From an uncultured Comamonadaceae bacterium (GTDB lineage Bacteria; Pseudomonadota; Gammaproteobacteria; Burkholderiales; Burkholderiaceae_C), in contig CALBWZ010000081.1 in the NCBI GenBank assembly GCA_937893415.1, positions 1 to 6,830 on the forward strand: 6,830 nucleotides of DNA. The letters are read 5' to 3'. Numbering within the stretch: position 1 is the first letter of the stretch; every line of letters begins with the position of its first letter. The translations under genes and the position numbers were made by a program. Positions 1-6,830 of this stretch are shown piece after piece. The notes beneath the pieces were generated by a model. The model saw only the letters and a list, made by a program, of their open reading frames with translations. It was not told the DNA's origin and made no database searches.

Positions 1-1484
1 ATTAAAAAGATCGATTTTTCTTCAAGCTTTTCACTCACATTTTGAGTGTCGTAAAAAGCCTCGATGGTGAATTGAATGGGGTACTTTCCAGATACCTCAG
101 CATCATACGGAACTTGCAATCGAACAGTGATCCAACGTGATTGGGTTGACTCCACCACCAAGTCTTCAGCATCAGTCAAGACCTTTAAATCATTCATGCC
201 AGACGCAATGATTCGGAAGTGCTGGCGTTTTTCTGCAGCGTTCATGATTTGCAGTCGGTACACATTTTCGATGTTGCCACCGCTCACGATGCGTGCCAAC
301 GAGGCACGGTCTCGAACCACATCAACCTTGAAAGATTTTCGTGCGAATAAACTTCCAAACAACAGTGCAATGACCAAGAGCAAAATACCCGTGTAAATGA
401 GCACACGGGGACGAAAAACATGGCGCAGTGTTTGGGCAGAAGACCAATGGTTTTCCATAGCGTGTTGCGTAGAAAATTTAACCAAACCACGCGAATACCC
501 TACTTTGTCCATGACGGTGTCGCACACATCGGCACAAGAACCACAGCCAATGCACTCGTACTGCAAGCCATTTCGAATATCAATACCAGTGGGGCAGACC
601 TGCACACACAAGCTGCAGTCAACGCAAGCCCCCAAATTCAAGGAAGCGAAATAGGCTTTTTTAGAGCGTGAACCGCGCGGCTCTCCTCGCTCTGAATCGT
701 AAGTGACAATCAGTGTGTCTTTGTCAAACATGGCGCTTTGAAAGCGGGCATAGGGGCACATGTATTTGCAAACTTGCTCGCGCATGAAACCTGCATTCCC
801 ATAGGTTGCTAAGCCATAAAAGAACACCCAAAAAACTTCCCAAGACGACATGTTCCCCAAGAAAAACTCCATGCCCAAATCGCGAATCGGGGTGAAGTAG
901 CCTACAAATGTGAAACCGGTCCAAATTGAAAATCCAAGCCAGAGCAAGTGTTTGTACCATTTCTTGACCAATTTTTCGAGTGAGAACGCTTGTGCGTCAA
1001 GTCGCATGCGGGCAGTGCGATTGCCCTCCACTTTGCGTTCTATCCACATGAAAATTTCACTGTAAACCGTTTGCGGGCATGCAAAGCCACACCACAATCG
1101 GCCCGCAATGGCGGTGAACAAAAACAAAGAGAAAGCAGAAATCACCAACAAGCCGGTGAGGTAAATAAAGTCTTGTGGGTAAAGCACAATGCCAAAAATA
1201 TAAAAGCGCCTAGCGCCTAAATCAAACAGCACGGCCTGGCGCTGGCCCCACTCTAGCCAAGGCAAGCCGTAAAAAATAATTTGAGTGAGGAAAACAAAAC
1301 TCCAACGCCACTTGGCAAAAATGCCTTGGACGCTGCGCGGGTAAATTTTTTGATGCGCTTGGTACAGCTCACCCCAAGCGCCCTCCTCTGAATCATCTAA
1401 CGCTGTTAGATCGCTCAAGGGAACAATGGGGATGAACTTGCGAGGCGCCTTGTCTGCCTTATCAGCCTTGTCGAGAGAATCCAA
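1..1484 (-). CDS. ccoG: CcoG/FixG/RdxA, cbb3 oxidase accessory iron-sulfur membrane protein (3' end off window)
   Basis: The frame is open from 1484 to the window edge, giving 494 residues with no stop; homologues end near this point, so probably only a few codons are missing. Two ferredoxin-type clusters are visible: C287, C290, C293, C297-P and C311, C314, C317, C321. Further Cys-Pro pairs sit near membrane segments: C132/C136-P137 and C239/C243-P244. Hydrophobic segments lie around residues 60-78, 95-130, 180-200, 212-228 and 361-381, followed by a soluble C-terminal region resembling the Ig-like domain of FixG proteins. Family members are inner-membrane proteins needed for cbb3 assembly, reported as cupric reductases serving copper delivery to CuB. 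The start chosen is TTG at 1482-1484, because no in-frame ATG occurs before about residue 145 and the purine-rich GGGCGAG (1490-1496) sits 5 bases upstream. It follows ccoP by 15 bases. Identity is very sure; the exact start is less so. Confidence 0.95.
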   Translation of the reverse strand, partial: MDSLDKADKADKAPRKFIPIVPLSDLTALDDSEEGAWGELYQAHQKIYPRSVQGIFAKWRWSFVFLTQIIFYGLPWLEWGQRQAVLFDLGARRFYIFGIVLYPQDFIYLTGLLVISAFSLFLFTAIAGRLWCGFACPQTVYSEIFMWIERKVEGNRTARMRLDAQAFSLEKLVKKWYKHLLWLGFSIWTGFTFVGYFTPIRDLGMEFFLGNMSSWEVFWVFFYGLATYGNAGFMREQVCKYMCPYARFQSAMFDKDTLIVTYDSERGEPRGSRSKKAYFASLNLGACVDCSLCVQVCPTGIDIRNGLQYECIGCGSCADVCDTVMDKVGYSRGLVKFSTQHAMENHWSSAQTLRHVFRPRVLIYTGILLLVIALLFGSLFARKSFKVDVVRDRASLARIVSGGNIENVYRLQIMNAAEKRQHFRIIASGMNDLKVLTDAEDLVVESTQSRWITVRLQVPYDAEVSGKYPIQFTIEAFYDTQNVSEKLEEKSIFL

Positions 1485-1489
1485 AACAA

Positions 1490-1497
1490 CTCGCCCT
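1490..1497 (-). promoter_or_regulatory. Probable ribosome binding site of ccoG (supports TTG start)
   Basis: The minus strand reads AGGGCGAG here, an imperfect Shine-Dalgarno match, 5 bases before TTG at 1484. It lies in the short gap just after the ccoP stop. It is the only reasonable site near the beginning of the ccoG frame, so it decides the start call. Confidence 0.5.
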
Positions 1498-1499
1498 GT

Positions 1500-2420
1500 T
1501 TACTTGGCTGCAACTTTGGCCACAGGGTTTGACAGCCCCCAAACATAGGAAGCCAGCACATGCAACTGAGGGTCAGTGAGCTTGCCAGCTTGTGCGGGCA
1601 TTTGGTTCACTTTGCCATTGTTGATCATGGCCACAATGGCGTTTTCCCCCCAGCCATGCAGCCAAATGTCGTCGGTGAGGTTGGGTGCGCCCAGGGCTTG
1701 GTTGCCCTTTCCGTCAGGACCATGGCAAGCAGCACAGGTGCCAAATTTGGATTTGCCCAATGCTGCTCTTAAGGAGTCATGCGGACTGTTAGACAAGCTC
1801 AAAACATATTGCGCCAAATTACGCACATCTTCAGGGCTGCCTACAGCAGCAGCCATGGGGGGCATCAAGCCGTTCCTGCCTTTCAGCAAGGATTCTTGGA
1901 TTTTCTCGTGTGAGCCACCATGCAACCAATCCGTGTCAGTCAGGTTAGGAAAGCCTTTGCTTCCGCGTGCATCTGAGCCATGACACTGAGCGCAATTGTT
2001 CATGAACAAGCGATCTCCGATGGCCATTGCCTGGGGGTCTTTGGCCACGTCTTCAGGCGGCATGCCCGCAAATTTGGCATACAAGGGTTCCAACTCTTTG
2101 TTGGCCTTGGCCACTTCTGCGTCGTATTGGCCCGTCGACGTCCAAGCCAATTGACCGGCGTTGGTGCCTAAGCCTGGGTACAAAGCCAAGTAGCCCAATG
2201 AGAAGACGATGGTGATCAGGAACAAACCCACCCACCAACGTGGCAAGGGGTTGTTCATCTCACGCAAATCGCCATCCCAAACGTGGCCGGTGGTGTTGTC
2301 GTCGTCGGTCATGGCCTTGGCTTTACCGCTGAAGTAAAGCAGTAGCAAGCAGGCCACAATGCCGACCAAGGAAATGCCGGCCACATACAAAGACCAGAAA
2401 TTGCTTGTGAAGTCACTCAT
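1500..2420 (-). CDS. ccoP: CcoP, di-heme cytochrome c subunit of cbb3 oxidase
   Basis: This is a 306-residue protein and appears complete. Two membrane helices are visible at about residues 9-30 and 63-82, joined by a hydrophilic loop rich in Asp, typical of the long form of CcoP. Two cytochrome c domains follow in the periplasm. Heme site 1 is C143-A-Q-C146-H147, with likely Met ligands in the M186-P-P-M189 stretch. Heme site 2 is C229-A-A-C232-H233, with a likely Met ligand at M274 (NQMPA). Each domain also carries the repeated PNLTD motif (about 158-162 and 246-250). CcoP receives electrons from soluble cytochromes or membrane donors and passes them to CcoO. The ATG at 2418-2420 is preceded by a purine-rich AAAGAGAA. 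The gene lies 35 bases after ccoQ and 15 bases before the ccoG start, in one operon. Confidence 0.98.
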   Translation of the reverse strand: MSDFTSNFWSLYVAGISLVGIVACLLLLYFSGKAKAMTDDDNTTGHVWDGDLREMNNPLPRWWVGLFLITIVFSLGYLALYPGLGTNAGQLAWTSTGQYDAEVAKANKELEPLYAKFAGMPPEDVAKDPQAMAIGDRLFMNNCAQCHGSDARGSKGFPNLTDTDWLHGGSHEKIQESLLKGRNGLMPPMAAAVGSPEDVRNLAQYVLSLSNSPHDSLRAALGKSKFGTCAACHGPDGKGNQALGAPNLTDDIWLHGWGENAIVAMINNGKVNQMPAQAGKLTDPQLHVLASYVWGLSNPVAKVAAK

Positions 2421-2455
2421 TTCAGATTCTCTTTCTATTCGTTGATCTGGGGTCT

Positions 2456-2596
2456 TCAGTCGTCTTGGCCGAAGGGCAACTGGGCTGCCTCTTCAAACTC
2501 AGCGGTGCGACGCTTAGACAAGCTCCACATCACGATGCCAATGAACAGAATGAAGGTGATCACTGTCACGGCCGATCGAAGGGTATTGACGTCCAT
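2456..2596 (-). CDS. ccoQ: CcoQ, small membrane subunit of cbb3 oxidase
   Basis: This 46-residue ORF begins MDVNTLRSAV and ends LPFGQDD before TGA at 2456-2458. It has one membrane helix (about residues 8-25, ending at the tryptophan in MWSLSKRR) followed by a positively charged stop and an acidic tail (EFEEAA). This is the standard CcoQ/FixQ shape: a single-helix protein that stabilises the association of the other oxidase subunits. GGAG lies 8 bases before the ATG. It sits 14 bases after ccoO and 35 bases before ccoP, exactly where ccoQ is expected. Small size makes similarity alone weak, but position and topology make the call firm. Confidence 0.93.
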   Translation of the reverse strand: MDVNTLRSAVTVITFILFIGIVMWSLSKRRTAEFEEAAQLPFGQDD

Positions 2597-2610
2597 GGTG
2601 TGTGCTCCGT

Positions 2611-3240
2611 TTATTTGCGGTGAATGCCCATGACTTGCAGATAAGCAATCACGGCATCCAACTCTGTTTTGCCTTGAACTTCTTCAGTGGCCTTGGCAAT
2701 TTCTTCGTCACTGTAGGGCGCGCCCAATGTGCGAAGACCACTCATGTGGGTTGGCAAACTGGCACCATCGACGGGCGCTTTTTCTAGCCAGGCATAGGCA
2801 GGCATATTGGATTCAGGCACCACATCACGTGGGTTGATTAAGTGAATGCGGTGCCAATCGTCAGAGTACTTGCCACCCACGCGCGCCAAATCGGGGCCGG
2901 TGCGCTTGCTACCCCATTGGAAGGGGTGGTCGTACACAAACTCGCCCGCCACAGAGTAAGGCCCGTAGCGCATGGTTTCTGCACGGAAAGGGCGGATCAT
3001 TTGGGAATGGCAGTTGTAGCAACCTTCACGCACATAAATGTCGCGACCCGCCACTTGCAAGGCGGTGTATGGCTTTAAGCCAGGAATAGCTTCTGTGGTT
3101 GATTTTTGAAAAAACAGAGGCACGATTTCAACCATGCCCCCAGCCAATAACACCAGCAAAATCAAAACGATCATGAGAAAGTTGTTGGTTTCAATTTTTT
3201 CGTGGGATAAACCGCCACCCGTTTTTACATTGTTTGACAT
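2611..3240 (-). CDS. ccoO: CcoO, mono-heme cytochrome c subunit of cbb3 oxidase
   Basis: The protein has 209 residues when started at ATG 3238-3240 ([10 protein letters not shown]). A single N-terminal membrane anchor spans about residues 22-44. The periplasmic cytochrome c domain follows, with heme site C74-Y-N-C77-H78 and a likely axial Met at M146 in ESNMPAYAW. Other family marks include [10 protein letters not shown] just after the heme site and [11 protein letters not shown] at about 113-123. CcoO takes electrons from CcoP and delivers them to heme b of CcoN. An in-frame TTG at 3253-3255 would add five residues, but it overlaps the GGAG (3250-3253) that serves as the ribosome binding site of the ATG, so the ATG is preferred. 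It follows ccoN by 21 bases. Confidence 0.98.
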   Translation of the reverse strand: MSNNVKTGGGLSHEKIETNNFLMIVLILLVLLAGGMVEIVPLFFQKSTTEAIPGLKPYTALQVAGRDIYVREGCYNCHSQMIRPFRAETMRYGPYSVAGEFVYDHPFQWGSKRTGPDLARVGGKYSDDWHRIHLINPRDVVPESNMPAYAWLEKAPVDGASLPTHMSGLRTLGAPYSDEEIAKATEEVQGKTELDAVIAYLQVMGIHRK

Positions 3241-3249
3241 TGAATGTTT

Positions 3250-3253
3250 CTCC
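3250..3253 (-). promoter_or_regulatory. Ribosome binding site of ccoO
   Basis: GGAG on the minus strand, 9 bases before ATG 3240. It overlaps the alternative in-frame TTG and therefore fixes the ccoO start at the ATG. Confidence 0.65.
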
Positions 3254-3261
3254 AATTGTGC

Positions 3262-4701
3262 TTAGGCGTGTGCAAGCGCAGGTGCTGGAATGCTCACCTC
3301 CACGGCATGCCCGTTGGTGGCAGTTTTCAAGGTATTCCACAACATGATCAACATGCCGATCAAATACAGCAGGCCACCCGAAAAACGCACAACATAAAAG
3401 GGGTATGTGGCTTTCACAGACTCTACAAAGGTGTAAGTCAAGGTGCCGTCTGCATTGACAGCGCGCCACATCAAACCTTGCATGACGCCGGCAATCCACA
3501 TGGCTGCGATGTAAATCACAATGCCAATGGTGGCAATCCAGAAATGCGCCTCAATGGCTTTCACGCTGTACATCTTTTTCTGACCAAACAAACGCGGAAT
3601 AAGGTAGTACATGGTGCCCATGGTCACCAAGCCCACCCAGCCCAAAGCGCCTGAGTGCACGTGGCCCACTGTCCAGTCGGTGTAATGCGACAAGGCATTG
3701 ACCGTTTTGATAGACATCATGGGGCCTTCGAAGGTCGACATGCCGTAGAAGGACAAAGACACAATGAGGAAACGCAGCACAGGGTCGTCGCGCAATTTGT
3801 GCCATGCGCCAGACAAAGTCATGACACCATTGATCATGCCGCCCCAACTGGGTGCCAACAAAATGAGGGAGAACACCATACCGAGTGACTGAGTCCAGTC
3901 GGGCAAGGCGGTGTAGTGCAAGTGGTGCGGGCCCGCCCACATGTACGTAAAGATGAGCGCCCAAAAGTGAACAATCGACAAGCGGTAGCTGTAAACAGGC
4001 CGCTCAGCTTGCTTTGGGATAAAGTAATACATCATGCCCAAGAAGCCAGCGGTTAAAAAGAAGCCCACCGCATTGTGGCCGTACCACCATTGCACCATGG
4101 CATCTTGCACACCTGCATAAGCAGAATAAGACTTCATGAGACCGACAGGCATGGCAGCGCTGTTGACCAAGTGCAGCAAGGCTACAGCTATGATGAAAGC
4201 ACCGAAGAACCAGTTGGCCACGTAAATATGGCGAACCTTGCGGGTACCCACTGTGCCAAAGAACACCACCGCAAAAGACACCCAGACCAAGGTAATCAGG
4301 ATGTCAATCGGCCACTCGAGTTCGGCATATTCTTTGCCGCTGGTGTAGCCCATTGGCAAAGAAATGGCCGCTGCCAAAATAACCAACTGCCAACCCCAAA
4401 ACGTGAAACTGGCCAATTTGTCATTGAACAAGCGCACATGGCAGGTTCGCTGAACCACATAGTAGGCCGAGGCAAACAAGCCGCAACCACCAAACGCAAA
4501 AATCACGGCATTGGTGTGCAAGGGACGCAACCTGCCATAGCTGAGCCAAGGGATACCTAAGTTCAACTCAGGCCAAGTTAACTGGGCCGCAATGATCACG
4601 CCAACCAGCATGCCCACCACACCCCACACCACTGTCATGATGGCAAATTGTCTGACAACCGTATCGTTGTAGACCGTTGCCTGTGCATTGGCAAATTTCA
4701 T
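3262..4701 (-). CDS. ccoN: CcoN, catalytic subunit I of cbb3-type cytochrome c oxidase
   Basis: This is a 479-residue, highly hydrophobic protein of the heme-copper oxidase superfamily (C type), with about twelve membrane helices and a full set of metal ligands. H62 (RPLHTNA) and H349 should bind low-spin heme b. H347 ([10 protein letters not shown]) should bind heme b3. H209 (WYGHNAV), H259 and H260 (AGPHHLHY) should bind CuB. Y253 (FTYMW), one helix turn before the HH pair, is the cross-linked tyrosine characteristic of this type. E325 (STFEGPM) is the conserved glutamate near heme b3. The protein reduces O2 to water and pumps protons across the inner membrane. Start: an in-frame GTG at 4707 exists, but it is part of the AGAGGTG ribosome binding site, so ATG 4699-4701 (MKFANAQ) is chosen. 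An FNR-type site and a hairpin lie just upstream. Confidence 0.99.
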   Translation of the reverse strand: MKFANAQATVYNDTVVRQFAIMTVVWGVVGMLVGVIIAAQLTWPELNLGIPWLSYGRLRPLHTNAVIFAFGGCGLFASAYYVVQRTCHVRLFNDKLASFTFWGWQLVILAAAISLPMGYTSGKEYAELEWPIDILITLVWVSFAVVFFGTVGTRKVRHIYVANWFFGAFIIAVALLHLVNSAAMPVGLMKSYSAYAGVQDAMVQWWYGHNAVGFFLTAGFLGMMYYFIPKQAERPVYSYRLSIVHFWALIFTYMWAGPHHLHYTALPDWTQSLGMVFSLILLAPSWGGMINGVMTLSGAWHKLRDDPVLRFLIVSLSFYGMSTFEGPMMSIKTVNALSHYTDWTVGHVHSGALGWVGLVTMGTMYYLIPRLFGQKKMYSVKAIEAHFWIATIGIVIYIAAMWIAGVMQGLMWRAVNADGTLTYTFVESVKATYPFYVVRFSGGLLYLIGMLIMLWNTLKTATNGHAVEVSIPAPALAHA

Positions 4702-4703
4702 TT

Positions 4704-4729
4704 TCACCTCTTCTAAAATTACGAGGTGA
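4704..4729 (-). promoter_or_regulatory. Inverted repeat enclosing the ccoN ribosome binding site
   Basis: On the minus strand TCACCTC (4729-4723) is followed after 12 bases by its exact complement GAGGTGA (4710-4704). In RNA this gives a 7-base-pair stem with four G-C pairs and an A/U-rich loop. The 3' arm contains the AGAGG Shine-Dalgarno sequence (4711-4707), and the ATG starts two bases after the arm at 4701. Folding would hide the binding site. The repeat is seen directly; a regulatory role is inferred, and it could instead be a DNA operator or chance pairing caused by a purine-rich binding site. Confidence 0.4.
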
Positions 4730-4737
4730 GTTTCTCA
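4722..4737 (-). promoter_or_regulatory. Possible extended -10 element and start point of the ccoN promoter
   Basis: If the FNR-type palindrome acts at the usual class II position (centre at -41.5), transcription would begin at G4722. The -10 window then reads GAAACT (4734-4729), a weak match to TATAAT that keeps the A at position 2 and the T at position 6. It is preceded by TG and one base (4737-4735), an extended -10 pattern. No start site can be proven from sequence alone. Confidence 0.35.
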
Positions 4738-4756
4738 AGCTAGGGAATAAGCGTCT

Positions 4757-4770
4757 TTGACTTAAGTCAA
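4757..4770 (-). promoter_or_regulatory. FNR/Anr/FixK-type binding site upstream of ccoN
   Basis: TTGACTTAAGTCAA is a perfect 14-base palindrome matching the TTGAY-N4-RTCAA pattern recognised by FNR/CRP-family oxygen regulators. It is 55 bases before the ccoN ATG. cbb3 oxidase operons are commonly activated by FNR, Anr or FixK when oxygen falls, so both the motif and its place fit. Unusually, it overlaps the TGA stop of ccoS (4767-4769). Strand is given as that of ccoN; the site itself is symmetric. Confidence 0.8.
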
Positions 4771-4904
4771 TCATTCCTCAAAATTCGCTCGCCTTCTGCT
4801 TCAATGTCTTCAAATTGACCGCGGTTCACGGCCCACCACAGGCCGGCTAGAATGAAAAAAACTAAGGCAACTGACAAAGGAATCAATAAGTAAAGAATGT
4901 CCAT
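4767..4904 (-). CDS. ccoS: CcoS, cbb3 oxidase maturation protein
   Basis: This 45-residue ORF starts MDILYLLIPL and ends ERILRND before TGA. A single membrane helix occupies about residues 4-24, followed by WWAVNRGQFEDIEAEGERIL, the usual CcoS pattern of a helix, an aromatic pair, a short polar turn and an acidic tail that begins with FEDIE. CcoS proteins are required for cofactor (heme and copper) insertion into CcoN. The ATG overlaps the ccoI stop codon by one base (TAATG), which suggests translational coupling, and AAGGA lies 8 bases upstream inside the ccoI end. It sits directly before the ccoN promoter region, and its stop codon falls inside the FNR-type site. Confidence 0.92.
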   Translation of the reverse strand: MDILYLLIPLSVALVFFILAGLWWAVNRGQFEDIEAEGERILRND

Positions 4905-6830
4905 TAAGTGTTTCCTTCCAAGTCAAAACCAATGGTTTTGGACAATCGCATGGCGTTTAAAACTACGCCCAAAGAACTGCAAGCCATGCCCAAACCTGCC
5001 AACCAAGCAGGCAAGTAGCCCAACATGGCCAAGGGCACACATGCAAAGTTGTAAACCCCTGCCCAAATCAGGTTCTGCTTCACAATTTGCATGGTTTTTC
5101 TGCTGATTTCGAAGGTGGCTACCAAAGGCTTTAAGTCACTGGCCATGAAAACAAAATCAGCTTTGGACTTTGCCAAGGGCAGAGCTTGACCCAAAGCGAA
5201 AGAGACATCTGCCCCAGCCAACACGGGCCCATCGTTCAGGCCATCACCCACCATGGCGACGCAATGCCCAAGTGATTGCGCAAGCTTGACTTGCCGAAGT
5301 TTTTCTTCAGGCGAGCAAGTGCCTATTGCATCCTGAATTTCTAAACGCTGAGCCACTTGCGCCACAGAAGCTTGACCATCACCCGACAAAATACGGATGC
5401 GCAGACCCATTTTTTCAAGTGCACGAAGTGTAGGCTCTGCCTCAGATCGCAAAGCCTCTGAAAACTCAAAGGTGGCCAGCCAACCGTCTTCATCGCTCAA
5501 ACAAGCCTGCAGAACTTCCTGTTGGGTGGGCGGCAAACCACAAAAAACTGCAGAGCCTAAGCGCAATTCTTTGTGAAGCGCTACGCCAGACTTGGAGTCG
5601 AGTTCATGCAAGGTGGCTTGCACGCCCTGCCCTGCAAATTCTTGCAGGTTTGTTACCAAGGGCTGCGGTTCTTGCCCCTGCACATGCGCTCGAAGTAAAG
5701 ACCTGGACACAGGATGCAATGAATGCGAAGCCAAACCAGCGGCCCAAGTTGAGGCCTGTTCAGGCCGCACACCCTCTCGGGTGGTGATGCGTTGCACACT
5801 GAAATTTTCTTCGGTCAATGTGCCGGTCTTGTCAAAAATGACCGTATCGACCTTGGCCAACATTTGCAAGGCTTGCAAGCGTCTGAGCAATACGCCACCC
5901 TTGGCCAATGCACCCGCAGTGGCCAACATGGCCGCAGGTGTGGCCAAGGACAAGGCACACGGACATGTCACGATGAGCACAGAAACCGCCACCATCAGAG
6001 CATGTGCCGGGCTTTGCTGCCAGCCCCACAGGGCCGCCAAGCCTGCCGCCAAAAGGACACCCCACAAAAATGGTTTGGCAACTTTATCGGCGATCAAAGC
6101 CATGCTGGGTTTAGACACCGAAGCACTTTCCATCAAGGTCACCATCTGACCAAAACGGGTTTGCTTGCCTAAAGATTCAACTTGAACTTCGACGCTGGCT
6201 GTTAGGTTCAGACTTCCCGCCAAGACGCACTGCCCAATGTGCCTAGGCAATGGCTTGGACTCGCCTGTTAGCAGCGCCTCGTCCACTTGCGTTTCACCTT
6301 TGACAATTCGCGCATCTGCAGCAAAGGCCTCGCCTGCTCGCACTTGAATGACGTCTTGAACGCGCAATTGGCGCAAAGTAGTCATCTCAAATTGACCGTC
6401 ACTTGTGCGTCTGTGAACAACATCGGGTAAACGGTTCATAACCGCTTCCAAAGCACCTGCTGTTTGATCGCGCAGTCGCAGCTCTAACCATCTGCCAGTG
6501 AGTAGAAAAAACACAAACATGGTGAATGAATCAAAGTAGACCTCAGATCCGAACACACCTTGTGGTTCAAACGTACCGATGGTGCTAACCCCAAACGTCA
6601 CCAACATACCAATGGCCACTGGCAAATCCATGCTGATCTTTTTTTGTGTCAAATCACGCCAAGCCGTTTTGAAAAAAGGCAGGCACGAGAAAAACAAAAC
6701 AGGCAGCGACAAAACCCATGAGGCCCACCTTAAAAGTTGCACCATGTCAGGCGCCATGTCGGCGGGATCGCTCAGGTAAACAGGCGTGGCATACATCATG
6801 ACCTGCATCATGCAAAGTCCGGCAACACCC
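4904..6830 (-). CDS. ccoI: CcoI/FixI, copper-transporting P1B-type ATPase (5' end off window)
   Basis: About 641 C-terminal residues are present; the frame stays open to the window edge, so the ATG at 6811 is internal and the N-terminal metal-binding domain and first helices lie beyond it. Counting from the Met at 6811: the actuator motif TGES is at 182-185; the membrane metal site CPC at 283-285 (VLIVTCPCALS); the phosphorylated Asp is D327 in DKTGT; the P1B His-Pro pair is H366-P367 (SHSLHP); SGDG is at 476-479; GDGLND begins at 522. Membrane helices flank these domains, including a final pair at about 580-620. CcoI moves copper across the inner membrane for assembly of the CuB site of cbb3 oxidase. 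CPC and the cco context point to copper rather than another metal. The stop overlaps the ccoS start. Confidence 0.97.
   Translation of the reverse strand, partial: GVAGLCMMQVMMYATPVYLSDPADMAPDMVQLLRWASWVLSLPVLFFSCLPFFKTAWRDLTQKKISMDLPVAIGMLVTFGVSTIGTFEPQGVFGSEVYFDSFTMFVFFLLTGRWLELRLRDQTAGALEAVMNRLPDVVHRRTSDGQFEMTTLRQLRVQDVIQVRAGEAFAADARIVKGETQVDEALLTGESKPLPRHIGQCVLAGSLNLTASVEVQVESLGKQTRFGQMVTLMESASVSKPSMALIADKVAKPFLWGVLLAAGLAALWGWQQSPAHALMVAVSVLIVTCPCALSLATPAAMLATAGALAKGGVLLRRLQALQMLAKVDTVIFDKTGTLTEENFSVQRITTREGVRPEQASTWAAGLASHSLHPVSRSLLRAHVQGQEPQPLVTNLQEFAGQGVQATLHELDSKSGVALHKELRLGSAVFCGLPPTQQEVLQACLSDEDGWLATFEFSEALRSEAEPTLRALEKMGLRIRILSGDGQASVAQVAQRLEIQDAIGTCSPEEKLRQVKLAQSLGHCVAMVGDGLNDGPVLAGADVSFALGQALPLAKSKADFVFMASDLKPLVATFEISRKTMQIVKQNLIWAGVYNFACVPLAMLGYLPAWLAGLGMACSSLGVVLNAMRLSKTIGFDLEGNT

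Noticed and set aside
4..19. A-run / T-run flanking ATCGAT near the window start as a terminator after ccoG.
   Set aside because: It lies inside the still-open ccoG frame, and any stem would be almost wholly A-T; the real gene end is beyond the window.
3551..3964. A 137-residue minus-strand ORF in another frame of ccoN.
   Set aside because: It overlaps the catalytic subunit on the same strand and has low-complexity His/Arg-rich composition typical of an out-of-frame reading.
4075..4560. A 161-residue plus-strand ORF opposite ccoN.
   Set aside because: It is antisense to a region coding for conserved metal ligands and membrane helices, with no recognisable domain; treated as a shadow.
4704..4729. 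The inverted repeat before ccoN as an intrinsic terminator for ccoIS.
   Set aside because: The stem is short, the loop is long, and it is followed by AAAATG rather than a run of T on the transcribed strand.
4716..4738. TTGAGA and TAATTT as a standard -35/-10 promoter before ccoN.
   Set aside because: The spacing of 11 bases is too short for a sigma-70 promoter.
5592..6149. A 185-residue plus-strand ORF rich in cysteine, opposite ccoI.
   Set aside because: It lies wholly antisense to the conserved ATPase core; the cysteines and composition are what the reverse strand of that gene gives, and no family pattern is recognisable.

Overview
The window holds one continuous run of genes on the minus strand, all for cbb3-type cytochrome c oxidase, the high-affinity terminal oxidase used at low oxygen. 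In transcription order (from high to low coordinates) they are ccoI (5' end off the window), ccoS, ccoN, ccoO, ccoQ, ccoP and ccoG (last few codons off the window). I see no convincing gene on the plus strand, no RNA gene, no mobile element, no CRISPR array and no terminator. No stretch longer than 65 bases lies outside a gene.

The organism is most likely a Gram-negative betaproteobacterium, probably Burkholderiales close to Comamonadaceae. This is an inference from remembered protein character (two-helix CcoP, short CcoQ, the gene order) and has not been tested by a search. Codon use looks even along the window, so nothing suggests recent transfer of a part of it.

Region by region: 4904-6830 encodes the copper-exporting P1B-type ATPase CcoI, which supplies copper for the oxidase. 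4767-4904 encodes the 45-residue CcoS, needed for cofactor insertion; its ATG overlaps the ccoI stop (TAATG). The 65-base gap 4702-4766 is the regulatory centre. It begins at a perfect 14-base FNR/Anr-type palindrome (4757-4770, running into the ccoS stop codon) and ends in an inverted repeat that contains the ccoN ribosome binding site. 3262-4701 is ccoN (catalytic subunit), 2611-3240 ccoO (mono-heme c), 2456-2596 ccoQ (small membrane subunit) and 1500-2420 ccoP (di-heme c). 1-1484 is ccoG, a membrane iron-sulfur protein tied to copper delivery, which appears to start at TTG.

The genes act together. CcoN, CcoO, CcoQ and CcoP form the oxidase, passing electrons through the c-type hemes of CcoP and CcoO to the heme b / heme b3-CuB centre in CcoN. 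CcoI, CcoS and CcoG build the metal and heme centres. The usual ccoH is not in the window; it may lie beyond ccoG.

I do not see an undescribed system here. The points most worth a second look are the control features just upstream of ccoN and the non-ATG start of ccoG.
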